Below, in pieces: positions 37,748 to 45,598 of a DNA stretch of 64,000 nt. Position 1 is the first letter of the stretch. Each line of letters starts with the position of its first letter. Under the pieces are notes generated by a model. It worked only from the letters and a program-made list of their open reading frames with translations. It was not told the origin of the DNA and made no database searches. A program made the translations under genes and the position numbers. The stretch is from CAWAHD01 sp963781785 (lineage in GTDB: Bacteria > Planctomycetota > Planctomycetia > Isosphaerales > Isosphaeraceae), in the NCBI GenBank assembly GCA_963781785.1, contig CAWAHD010000002.1:4836001-4900000 (forward strand). The letters are read 5' to 3'.

Positions 37748-37936
37748 TCATTGTACCGGTCATCATTCCGCGATCGCGAGTCGGACCTTGTGTTTCGATC
37801 CTTGTTCTGATGGATCAATCACATCGGGGACCAGGATGAAAGAGGCCACGCAACGTAGAGCCCTGAGCAAGGTCGACCGAATGAACGACGTCGGCCCGAT
37901 CAGCCGGCAACGCGTCGCGACAACCTCGATTGTCGC

Positions 37937-38095
37937 CTTTCGCTCCGCGAAAGTTGTGCATTCTCTCTGCTAAAAACTTCGCCGATGCGAGGTAGATCCT
38001 TCCATCCCAGTGACAGATGAATGATCGACAAACGCAGATGTCAGAATAAAGTCGCGCATCGCTTATTGGGAGGGCAATCTTTCGCGGAGCGAAAG
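37937..38095. repeat. Inverted pair of REP-like hairpins, copy 2
   Basis: CTTTCGCTCCGCGAAAG at 37937-37953 and its inverse at 38079-38095, around a shared sequence containing CTTCGCCGATGCGAGGTAGA. It is the counterpart of the structure at 35773-35963. Confidence 0.8.
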
Positions 38096-38160
38096 GCGAC
38101 GATTGTGGTCGCCGCCCGCTTGGGCGTGCACCATCTGGCGAATCTCGGTCGCTGCCTGGG

Positions 38161-38262
38161 GCGATCTGGCCCCGTTGGACGGACCACATCCACGAGGAGT
38201 GGACAAGAAACGTTCTCTCCATTCGCGCCGACATCTCGCTCGCAAGCCTGATACGCTCAGTG
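38161..38262 (+). pseudogene. PIN-domain remnant, short copy
   Basis: The frame reads AIWPRWTDHIHEEWTRNVL then SIRADISLASLIRSVFH, matching the same part of PIN_3/VapC toxins as the remnant at 36011, but stopping before the conserved MD-HVPDCLV segment. It stays open and runs in frame into the Imm10-like gene, so a GTG at 38260 would add unrelated residues to that protein. Confidence 0.6.
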
Positions 38263-38364
38263 TTCCATAGGATTCGGAACGCATTGCGGTCATCCACGAT
38301 CCTTCGGTCTATCGCCAGAGGACAGGGGCGCGACAGCGACCTCAAGCCATACAGCGGCGTTCAC

Positions 38365-38712
38365 ATGCCTACAAACATCCGACAGTTTCGATGCGAACAG
38401 GTGTCGGCTACGGAAGCCGGGGAAGGGTTCCAGGTCTTGTTCGAGACAGTGCCGGCCAGCGAGGAGGGATATGTACTCATCCAGAGGCACTTCGAGTTTC
38501 CCGATGGAGGGGAATGCTACGTCGAAACGGAAGACCGGGACTTCTGCGGACATTTCCGGATACGACACACGCGCCTTTCGAGGAATCGGTTCGAGATAGC
38601 CTTCGGCAGAAGCCCCGTGAGGGAAATTGTGGTGTCTTTCGAGGCCACAGAGTCGGATTACAGCGAGGTCAAGCGTGTGCTCCAGATCATGATTCCCGAG
38701 CTTGTCAGATGA
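38365..38712 (+). CDS. Imm10-like putative immunity protein
   Basis: From the ATG at 38365 a 115-residue protein reads GFQVLFETVPASEEGYVLIQ, then FEFPDGGECYVETEDRD, RLSRNRFEIAFGRSP and ends DYSEVKRVLQIMIPELV. The pattern (a 'VLIQR' strand, a 'D-G-YVE-DD' strand, a strand with 'L-R--FEI-F' and a C-terminal helix) is that of the Imm10 immunity family. No toxin gene is adjacent, so this would be an orphan immunity protein. The assignment rests on pattern recall and is moderate. Confidence 0.55.
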   Translation: MPTNIRQFRCEQVSATEAGEGFQVLFETVPASEEGYVLIQRHFEFPDGGECYVETEDRDFCGHFRIRHTRLSRNRFEIAFGRSPVREIVVSFEATESDYSEVKRVLQIMIPELVR

Positions 38713-39018
38713 TACCAGAAATGCCGGTCGCCCCAGCAGATTCAATTCGAGTTTGACCAGCTAAGCCTAAATTGTCTGATTCGTGGGACACCATACCGAA
38801 TTACTGGCTCTGAGTTGTGTATGGTGTCCCCGGAATCCGCCGAGTTCTGGCTGTATTATTCGTGGGGAATGCTCTGCTGCTCGTGAGCATCGGAATCGCT
38901 GTGTGGTACTTCGTTTCCGCCTCCGCTGCGTGCTGAACAAGACCTCGTGCTCAGAATGCGTCACGTTCGGAACGCTGTGACGCCGGAGCGGTACGCGGTC
39001 GGGTGTACAGCGCATACA
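38713..39018. other. Intergenic region with MITE-like repeat and membrane-helix remnant
   Basis: Holds the inverted repeat element at 38785-38830. Just after it, an open frame at 38844-38936 encodes a membrane helix (VLAVLFVGNALLLVSIGIAV) with no usable start, as if the repeat had inserted at the gene's beginning. Confidence 0.45.
38785..38830. repeat. MITE-like hairpin element, copy 1
   Basis: GGGACACCATA (38785-38795) and its complement TATGGTGTCCC (38820-38830) enclose a 24-base loop with GAATTACTGGCTCTGAGTTG. Two more copies stand at 41916-41961 and 41970-42015. Confidence 0.8.
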
Positions 39019-39797
39019 ATGAACCTCGGTTTCAATCTGGTCATCTCTGTTGCCGCTGGCTTGTTTGTGTTGACCGACCTGGTTCACCGCAGCGGCGTGA
39101 CCGGAATTCTACGGGCTCTGCTTGCGGTGTTCGCTGGACTCCTTTTCTTGAGCGCCCTCTTCAGAGTGGTCCTGATCTGGTACTCCCTGAAGCTGCCTCT
39201 CCAGATTTTCAAGTTCGAGGCCGACGCAGGTCGGCGGCGGGCACCTTTGGCATCGCATCCCTCGCCACGAGCGGGTCAACCGCATTACTCTCCATTTACG
39301 CCCAGAATATGTGGGGGATGGCCGGGATGTTCCTCGCTTCGCTGTGCGGCATACCGCTGACGCTCGGGTTCGGTGCAGCCTGGGCATATACATCGACGCA
39401 CCGGGACGCGGCCCCCCGACGCTCGCCGATACTGGCCTGGCCGTTGGTCCTCGCGCTGGGGACCCTGCCACTCACGATGCTTTTGACCCGCTGGCCGTTC
39501 TACCTCGCGTTCCACGCTTCCCGGCCGTCCTTGGATCGCCTGGCGGATCGCCTCGCCGCCGGCCAGACGATCGCCGGCCCGGAATGGGCCGGGTTGTTCC
39601 GGGTAGTCGCCACGGAAGTCGATCCTTCCAGTGGCGATGTCGGGCTGATCATAGACCGGGACCCTGCGGGTCGCTCGGGTTTCGTCCGAGTCGGCGCCGC
39701 CCCCAGCACGCCCACCGGGCGTGGTGGCGGTCCCCTCTACAACCTGTACCTGGATCTGAAATTGTCCGATGGGTGGCGGTACGAGTGCGAGGATTGA
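39019..39797 (+). CDS. Membrane protein, probable frameshift
   Basis: The first frame (ATG 39019) encodes two membrane helices (LVISVAAGLFVLTD; ALLAVFAGLLFLSALFRVVL) and breaks off near 39225. A second frame continues with TFGIASLATSGSTALLSIYA, further hydrophobic helices (GMFLASLCGIPLTLGFGAAW; ILAWPLVLALGTLPLTMLLT) and a soluble tail (VVATEVDPSSGDVGLIIDRD, ending DGWRYECED). I read this as one protein of about 259 residues with one shift, but two adjacent genes cannot be excluded. No family recognised. Confidence 0.5.
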
Positions 39798-39897
39798 GCA
39801 CCCGGTCTGCACCATAGTTGAGCCGGACAGACGGGCGCGGGAAGATGCGGGGAACTGTAACGAGTAAGCCAGAATCGAGACGTGCCAGGAGTGAGCC

Positions 39898-40116
39898 GTG
39901 CGGCTGCCCCGCGTCCGGATGAGCTTGCGTGGAATGATGATGGCGGTCGCCATCGTGGCCGCCCTGCTGGTGGCGGCTCGTTTCGTTCTGGGATACTGGG
40001 GGCCGAGGGACGGATTCTACCGGGGGTCGTACAGGTATCTGGGCAGCGATTGGAGATGGCACGAAGTCCGAGGGGCGGTCATCTACGTCAAGGACGGGAT
40101 GATCGTGGTGGATTGA
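39898..40116 (+). CDS. Small single-helix membrane protein
   Basis: A 72-residue protein starting at a GTG with AGGAG six bases upstream. It opens MRLPRVRMSLRGMMMAVAIV and contains one membrane helix (about 13-30), followed by an aromatic soluble part (YRGSYRYLGSDWRWHEVRG). The start is shared with the proteins at 40220 and 40668 (MR-PR-T-RRWM), a typical planctomycete small-protein group. Confidence 0.65.
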   Translation: MRLPRVRMSLRGMMMAVAIVAALLVAARFVLGYWGPRDGFYRGSYRYLGSDWRWHEVRGAVIYVKDGMIVVD

Positions 40117-40219
40117 TCCTCGAAGGTTGATTCTTCGTAACCGGGCTCCGGCTCGGCAGCGACGCGCAAACGGTGGATCATAGTTCACCCGGATAGTGCG
40201 ACCCGTTGGACATCCAGCC

Positions 40220-40546
40220 ATGCGAATGCCCAGGATGACGACGCGGCGGTGGATGGTCGCGGTCGCGATCGTCGCGATCGGCTTCGGGGCATTGATCCTC
40301 GTCCACAGGTCGCGCTCCTACGCGGCCCTGGCTGCCTTGCACGCCGACGGCGAGAACGAGTGCCGCCGCATCGTCGAAGCCGCCGAGGGCATTCCCCTCG
40401 ACGCTCCTATCTGGAGGGACTGGGCCGCCAACGCGCGGCGGAGTCGGAGACTACTCCCGTATCACGCGGCGCTAAGACGCAAGTACGACCTGGCCTCGCG
40501 ACGCCCCTGGTTCGCGGTCGAGCCTGATCCGCCGCAACCGAGATGA
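40220..40546 (+). CDS. Small single-helix membrane protein with PDPP ending
   Basis: A 108-residue protein: MRMPRMTTRRWMVAVAIVAI start with one helix, a helical middle (ECRRIVEAAEG) and the ending YHAALRRKYDLASRRPWFAV then EPDPPQP. This ending defines a frequent planctomycete group of unknown function; a truncated member lies at 25593-25892. The ATG at 40220 matches the start of its neighbours; an ATG-like start at 40196 would add eight residues. Confidence 0.7.
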   Translation: MRMPRMTTRRWMVAVAIVAIGFGALILVHRSRSYAALAALHADGENECRRIVEAAEGIPLDAPIWRDWAANARRSRRLLPYHAALRRKYDLASRRPWFAVEPDPPQPR

Positions 40547-40667
40547 GTTGGCTTCGGCGCAACGGCTGATCGATAGTTGGCGCGGACAGGCGCGCGCGAG
40601 ACGATGGCGGGACGTGGAAAGGGAGATCTGGAGTTCACGCTTTGCAGTCGAGCATGAGGAATCGGCC

Positions 40668-41846
40668 ATGCGACTGCCCAGGATGACGACGCGGCGGTGG
40701 ATGATCGTCGTGGCTGGTGTCGCATTCGCGGTAACGCTCTGGCAAGCGGGCCTCGGCGCAAATCGATGGCAGTCGGTCTGCTCAGCGACCTTTTCCCCCG
40801 ATGGCCGGACTGTGGCCGCCGGTTTGTACAGCGGTAGGTTCTTTAACGAGAACGATCACTGGTGCATCGGGGACGTCGGCCAGACGGTCGGTCTGTTCGA
40901 CACCAACTCAGGCTCATCACTCGGAGTCCTCGAGGATGTGCAGTACCACGGCACGTCTTGGGGCTTGCCATCGACACCGCTCGGCCAGTTCCTCGGCTTC
41001 TCGCCGGATGGCCGCACCTTGGCCGCCGGGACCTGGGACGGGACGGTCAAATTGTGGGATTCCGCGACGAGGCAGCTTACACATATCCTGCGGACCCAAT
41101 GCCACCGAGTCACGGCTTTGTCCTTCTCGGGTGATGGGCGGATACTGGCCGTGGCTTGCCGAGACTGGGTCACCCTGTGGGATACGGCCAACTTTGTCGC
41201 GGGCGGTCAACTCGGTGGGGCCGGCACCAGCGGCGTGCGCTCGATCGCCTTCTCGCCGGACTCGGAGTGGATCGCCATCGGCGCCGACCATTCCGTCCGC
41301 GGTGCGGACCTTTGGGACGTGAATGGAGAGAGTTGGAAGCAATCTGTCCCGATCGCCGAGGAAGGGATCCTCGCCCTTCAGCTCGGGTCGAACGGCCGCT
41401 ACCTGGCGATGGGTGGGCGTAAGACGGCCTTGCTCTGGGATTTGGGCCAGGGCAGGGCGCGATTCGAGGTGGAGGCGCCTTGGACCGTAGCAGTCGCGCT
41501 ATCTCCGGACGGCAAGACGCTGGCGACCGCCGGAGCCGATGGATTGCGATTCTGGAGCACCGCGAACGGGGAGCTAACCGGTGCGTTTCGCCTCGAGCGC
41601 GGGATTGGATCGTTGGCTTATTCTCCGGACGGGCGCTTGCTAGCGGCCGGTGATACTTCAGGATACATCACGGTGTGGGAGACGAGCACCGGGCGTCGGC
41701 GCTGGTCCGCCCGCGTCAGCGGGCCTCGGAGGTCAGACCCAATCTCTGTACTGAGTGCGATCATCGGCCTGGGTCTTCTGTTCATGGTTGTGCTGAGCCG
41801 CTACTGGAGTCCTCGGTTTGGCCGGCTATCCCCCTCCCGCGAATGA
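40668..41846 (+). CDS. Membrane-anchored WD40 repeat protein
   Basis: A 392-residue protein with an N-terminal helix (TTRRWMIVVAGVAFAVTLW), a beta propeller of about seven WD40 blades (ATFSPDGRTVAAGLY, FSPDGRTLAAGTWDGTVKLW, ALSPDGKTLATAGADGLRFW, AYSPDGRLLAAGDTSGYITV) and a C-terminal membrane helix (LSAIIGLGLLFMVVLSRYW). GAGGAA stands six bases before the ATG. It shares its N-terminus with the two small proteins upstream, so the three may descend from one module. It is likely a scaffold or sensor in the envelope. Confidence 0.82.
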   Translation: MRLPRMTTRRWMIVVAGVAFAVTLWQAGLGANRWQSVCSATFSPDGRTVAAGLYSGRFFNENDHWCIGDVGQTVGLFDTNSGSSLGVLEDVQYHGTSWGLPSTPLGQFLGFSPDGRTLAAGTWDGTVKLWDSATRQLTHILRTQCHRVTALSFSGDGRILAVACRDWVTLWDTANFVAGGQLGGAGTSGVRSIAFSPDSEWIAIGADHSVRGADLWDVNGESWKQSVPIAEEGILALQLGSNGRYLAMGGRKTALLWDLGQGRARFEVEAPWTVAVALSPDGKTLATAGADGLRFWSTANGELTGAFRLERGIGSLAYSPDGRLLAAGDTSGYITVWETSTGRRRWSARVSGPRRSDPISVLSAIIGLGLLFMVVLSRYWSPRFGRLSPSRE

Positions 41847-41915
41847 GCTCAACGGGTGAGTTATAGTTGGCTTCGGTCGGTCAGACCGAAGTGCGCAAAT
41901 TATGGTCGGAATCGG

Positions 41916-42015
41916 GGGACACCATATGGAATTACTGGGTCTGAGTTGAGTATGGTGTTCGGGGTTCGGGGGACATCATACCGAATTACTGGATCTGAGT
42001 TGAGTATGGTGTCCC
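41916..42015. repeat. MITE-like hairpin elements, copies 2 and 3
   Basis: Two tandem copies (41916-41961 and 41970-42015) of the element at 38785, each with GGGACACCATA- or GGGACATCATA-type and TATGGTGTTC/TATGGTGTCCC-type ends and a GAATTACTGG core. Their near identity suggests recent spread. Confidence 0.8.
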
Positions 42016-42017
42016 CG

Positions 42018-42195
42018 GAATCCCGGCTCGGCATCCGCGCCCACGACGGGCCGAACCGGGGGAACCTGGAGTGGCGGCCCTGGCGAGCACCGTCTACCGC
42101 ATACTGGCGCATCCCGCGTATGCCGGAACCTACTCCTACGGCCGGTTGGGACGAAACGATCGTCTGGCGAAGTTCGCCGTTCGGCCCTGGTGCGA
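42018..42195 (+). pseudogene. Serine recombinase C-terminal remnant
   Basis: One frame reads RLGIRAHDGPNRGNLEWRPW and, after a one-base shift, the next reads STVYRILAHPAYAGTYSYGR followed by LGRNDRLA. This matches the 'recombinase' domain (PF07508 type) that follows the catalytic domain in large serine recombinases, in which 'hNPaYaGtyvyGR' is a hallmark. The catalytic domain is absent and a hairpin element abuts the fragment, so it is a relic. Confidence 0.65.
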
Positions 42196-42432
42196 CGAAC
42201 GTCCCGGCGCGGTATCATATCGGCATCGCGATCACCGGGTATGTCGACGTCTGACGACCACTTCCGCGACCATCCGGCCGCTGCCGGGGATAAATCCGCC
42301 GGGATCGGGGCAGTGTATTGTGGAAGCGCCGGGCGCCACGATCGAGGGGTTTCGTAGGGCGGGTGCAACCCACCGGGTTCGCCTTGGCGCGCATAGGTTA
42401 GGTTGCATCCACCCGACAAAGGACCAATCACC

Positions 42433-45354
42433 ATGGCACTCCTGGCATCGGCATCACTGGCCCGTCAGCTCGGCTCGCTCTTCGAGGACGGGTCGCTGGC
42501 GGGTTTCTCCGACTGCCAGCTCCTCGAGCGGTTCGTCGGGCGGCGAGACGAGGCCGCCTTCGCCGCGCTGGTTGCCCGCCATGGCCCGATGGTCCTGGGC
42601 GTCTGCCGACAGCTCGTCGGCGACCACCAGCTCGCCGAGGACGCCTTCCAGGCCGCCTTCCTCGTCCTGGCCGGGAAGGCCCGCTCGCTCCGCGACCCCG
42701 ATCGGCTCGCCATCTGGCTCTATGGCGTCGCACTCCGCACCGCACGCAAGGCCAGGACGCACCTCGCACGCCGGCGCCGTCTCGAACAGGGGGATATCAT
42801 GGACATCGTGCTTGATAACGATGCTCGCGCCACGACCGCCCGGGCGGCTCCGCCCGCCGATCAGGCCGTGCTCGACCGCGACCAGGCCGAGGTGCTGCAC
42901 GTCGAGATCGACCGCTTGCCGGAGGCCTTCCGCTCGCCGGTCGTCCTTTGCTACTTCGAGGGGCTGACGCTCGACCAGGCTGCCGTTCGCCTCGGCTGTC
43001 CCGCCGGGACGCTCCGCAGCCGCCTGGCCCGAGCGCGGGAGAAGCTCCGCCGCGCCTTGACCCGGCGCGGCGTCGTGCTCTCGGGCGCGGTGCTGGCCGC
43101 CGCGTTCGATGCGCGATCGGCCGCGGCGTCCGTCTCGCCCCAGCTCTGCGACGTCACCGCGAGGACTGCGATCCGGTTCGCGGCCCGGCAAACGATCGTC
43201 TCGACATCGGCAGCCATGGCCCGGGAGGTCCTCCGTACGATGGCGATCCACACGCTGAGAGCCGCGTTCACGACCCTCGTGTTCCTGGCCGCCTTCGCCG
43301 CCGGAGCCGAGTACTGGTTCCACTCGCTCGATGCCTGGGCACGATCCTCTGAGGGCGAGCCGCGGGCACAGACGGCTCGGACGGAAGAGCGGCCCGCCGG
43401 CACGCCTCGTTCTGCCGGCGCGATGCCCCCGGCCGCGGGCCGCATGGTCGTCGTCGGCCGTGTCCTCGACCCGCAAGACAAACCGGTGCCGAACGCGACG
43501 GTCAACCTCTCCGCGCGGCGCAAGCTCCTGTTCGCCAGCCCCGGTTCCGAAGGGTGCTTTCCGGCGCCGGCCGGCCATGGGGCGAGCGACGCGTCGGGCC
43601 GGTTCCGATTCGATGCGGCCCGCGTGTCGTCGGCCCATCACGCGCAGTTCGGCGCCACCGCGCTGGCGCCCGGCTACGGGGTCGGCTGGGTCGAGCTCGA
43701 CCCCGACGAGGATCAGCCGTTGGCCGAGATTCGGCTCATGCCGGAGCAAATCATCGAAGGGCGCCTCTTCGACGTGCACGGGCAGCCCGTCGCGGGCGGG
43801 GTGGTCTCGGTCTCGGCGATCTGGCGCACCCTCGCACCGACCGTGCTCGCCCAGGGTCGGGACATCGAGACCCACCTGGAAGGACCACTCCTCTGGTGGG
43901 GCCGCGTCCACGACGGGCCGGGCTGGCCGAAGCCGGCGACGACCGACGCCGACGGCCGCTTCGAACTGCACGGCATCGGCCGCGGCGTGCATGCCAGGCT
44001 GGGCGTCTTCGACCCGAGGTTCGGCCCGCAGACGATCGAAATCGCCACGGACGCTGCCGCGGGCGTCAAGAGCCTGAAGCTGGCGCTCTTGCCGGCCCGG
44101 ACCCTCACCGGCCGCGTGATCTATGCCGACACCGGCCGGCCGGCCGCTCACGCCGAGGTCCACATCGGCACGGCCACCGGGCAGGGCGGAGTCCGGGAGG
44201 GTGCGGTCCGTTACCTCGCGGCCGAGGCCGACCCCGAAGGCCGGTTCCGGGTCGGCGTCATGCCGGGCGATCGCATCAATGTCTGGGCTGCCGCTCCCGA
44301 CGGGCAACCCTATCTCCACGCCTCTGCGCAACTGGAATGGCCCGCGAGCGTGGTCGAGCGGACCATCGACCTGGCGTTGCCCCGCGGCGTCGTGCTCCGC
44401 GGCAAGGTCGCCGAGGAGGGCTCCGGTCAGCCCGTGGCGGACGCCATGGTCTCCTTCCAGCCGTCCGCACCGGCAACCGCCCGCTCCGGAGGCGGTGGAT
44501 GGGCCCTGACGAAACCCGACGGCTCGTTCGCGTTCGCCGTCGAGCCGCACCCGGGCTATCTGTCGGTCCAGGCGCCCGACGAGGATTACCAGCTCCAGGC
44601 GATCAGCGACTTGCGGTTCTACGGCGGGAACCGGGGGCGCGGTGTGCGGCTGTATGCGCATGCCTTCCTCCCTTACGACCCCGGGCCAGGCGCGGACACC
44701 CCGGAGATCCGCGTCGCGCTGCGGCGCGGCGTCACGGTGAAGTTCCGGCTGATCGGGCCGGATGGTCAGCCAGCCAGGGACGTGCAGGTCTACAGCCGGG
44801 TCGTCCTCGGGCCGACGGCCGCCGCCGCGCTGCGGTTCTGGCCGCCACCCTGGATCGAAATCGCACGTCGCGGCCATTTCGAGGTCCATGGGCTCGACCT
44901 CGAGACCGATGTCCCCGTCCACTTCCTCCAGCCGGAGCGCAAGCTCGGCGCGACCGTCCGGGTCTCGGGCAAGATGGCCGCACAGGGGCCGGTGACCGTC
45001 CGCCTCGAGTCCTGCGGCCTGGCCATGGCGCGGCTGGTCGGACCCGACGGCCAGCCGGTCACCGGACAGTCCCGCGGCTCGATGATGATGGTCATCACCC
45101 CGGGTCCGCCGGCCCGCTCCGCGGAGGTGAGGGCCGGGGCACTCGCCGCCGATGTGGACGTGCTAGGCCGGCTTGACCCGGTCAACCACGGCAACGGCTG
45201 GGTCGCCGATGCTCACGGGCGGATCATTTGGCCAGCTCTGATCCCGGGCGCGACCTATCGGATCTTGACCCGCGGCGCCGTTCGGGAATTCGTCGTCGGG
45301 CCGGGCGAGGCCGCCCAACTGGGGGACGTCCGCATCGAGAAGCCGTCGCGATGA
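42433..45354 (+). CDS. ECF sigma factor fused to membrane and carboxypeptidase-regulatory domains
   Basis: A 973-residue fusion. Residues of about 30-215 form an ECF sigma factor: region 2 (FAALVARHGPMVLGVCRQLV, EDAFQAAFLVLAGKARSL) and region 4 (LPEAFRSPVVLCYFEGLT, AAVRLGCPAGTLRSRLARAR). A membrane helix follows at about 271-295 (TLVFLAAFAAGAEYW). The rest, from about 335, holds repeated carboxypeptidase regulatory-like beta domains (VVVGRVLDPQDKPVPNATVN, LTGRVIYADTGRPAAHAEVH, VVLRGKVAEEGSGQPVADAM), probably outside the membrane. This plan joins sensing and transcription in one protein and is known among planctomycete ECFs. The frame is intact; the ATG at 42433 gives the usual start. Confidence 0.9.
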   Translation: MALLASASLARQLGSLFEDGSLAGFSDCQLLERFVGRRDEAAFAALVARHGPMVLGVCRQLVGDHQLAEDAFQAAFLVLAGKARSLRDPDRLAIWLYGVALRTARKARTHLARRRRLEQGDIMDIVLDNDARATTARAAPPADQAVLDRDQAEVLHVEIDRLPEAFRSPVVLCYFEGLTLDQAAVRLGCPAGTLRSRLARAREKLRRALTRRGVVLSGAVLAAAFDARSAAASVSPQLCDVTARTAIRFAARQTIVSTSAAMAREVLRTMAIHTLRAAFTTLVFLAAFAAGAEYWFHSLDAWARSSEGEPRAQTARTEERPAGTPRSAGAMPPAAGRMVVVGRVLDPQDKPVPNATVNLSARRKLLFASPGSEGCFPAPAGHGASDASGRFRFDAARVSSAHHAQFGATALAPGYGVGWVELDPDEDQPLAEIRLMPEQIIEGRLFDVHGQPVAGGVVSVSAIWRTLAPTVLAQGRDIETHLEGPLLWWGRVHDGPGWPKPATTDADGRFELHGIGRGVHARLGVFDPRFGPQTIEIATDAAAGVKSLKLALLPARTLTGRVIYADTGRPAAHAEVHIGTATGQGGVREGAVRYLAAEADPEGRFRVGVMPGDRINVWAAAPDGQPYLHASAQLEWPASVVERTIDLALPRGVVLRGKVAEEGSGQPVADAMVSFQPSAPATARSGGGGWALTKPDGSFAFAVEPHPGYLSVQAPDEDYQLQAISDLRFYGGNRGRGVRLYAHAFLPYDPGPGADTPEIRVALRRGVTVKFRLIGPDGQPARDVQVYSRVVLGPTAAAALRFWPPPWIEIARRGHFEVHGLDLETDVPVHFLQPERKLGATVRVSGKMAAQGPVTVRLESCGLAMARLVGPDGQPVTGQSRGSMMMVITPGPPARSAEVRAGALAADVDVLGRLDPVNHGNGWVADAHGRIIWPALIPGATYRILTRGAVREFVVGPGEAAQLGDVRIEKPSR

Positions 45355-45598
45355 CAGACTTCCGAAGAATTCCGCTTCCGGCGATGATGAGGTGATGATC
45401 CTCGCCCGTTTCCCTACCAACAGCGACGGTCCGCTCCCCAAAAACCTCGCCCGCTACATCCTGGACCTTACGATCAGCTCAACGTCTTATGCCGGGACCG
45501 ATCCGCCTGTCCGTCGAACCGTTAGCCGGCCCCGACCCCCGGGGACGAAGGATACGGTGGCACTGATGCCAACTGGCCATTGAGCGGTGATGAGGCAT
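45355..45598. other. Intergenic region
   Basis: Lies between the sigma fusion and the left end of the IS1634-type element. Nothing recognisable is seen in it. Confidence 0.4.

Larger units (their letters stand above)
37643..38250. repeat. Segmental duplication, copy 2
   Basis: Second copy of the block at 35397-36120, shorter by about 110 bases in its middle. It holds the peptide gene A2, the hairpin pair at 37937-38095 and a PIN-domain remnant. Similarity ends at about 38250, just before the Imm10-like gene. Confidence 0.85.
41847..42432. other. Intergenic region with repeats and recombinase remnant
   Basis: Contains two MITE-like hairpins (41916-42015), a decayed serine recombinase piece (42018-42195) and, at about 42360-42420, a further inverted repeat (GGGTGCAACCCACC and GGTTGCATCCACCC). 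No intact gene. Confidence 0.6.

Noticed and set aside
42454..44922. Long open frame of 822 codons on the minus strand
   Set aside because: It lies fully opposite the intact sigma fusion gene, has no family motif, and follows from the high GC content.
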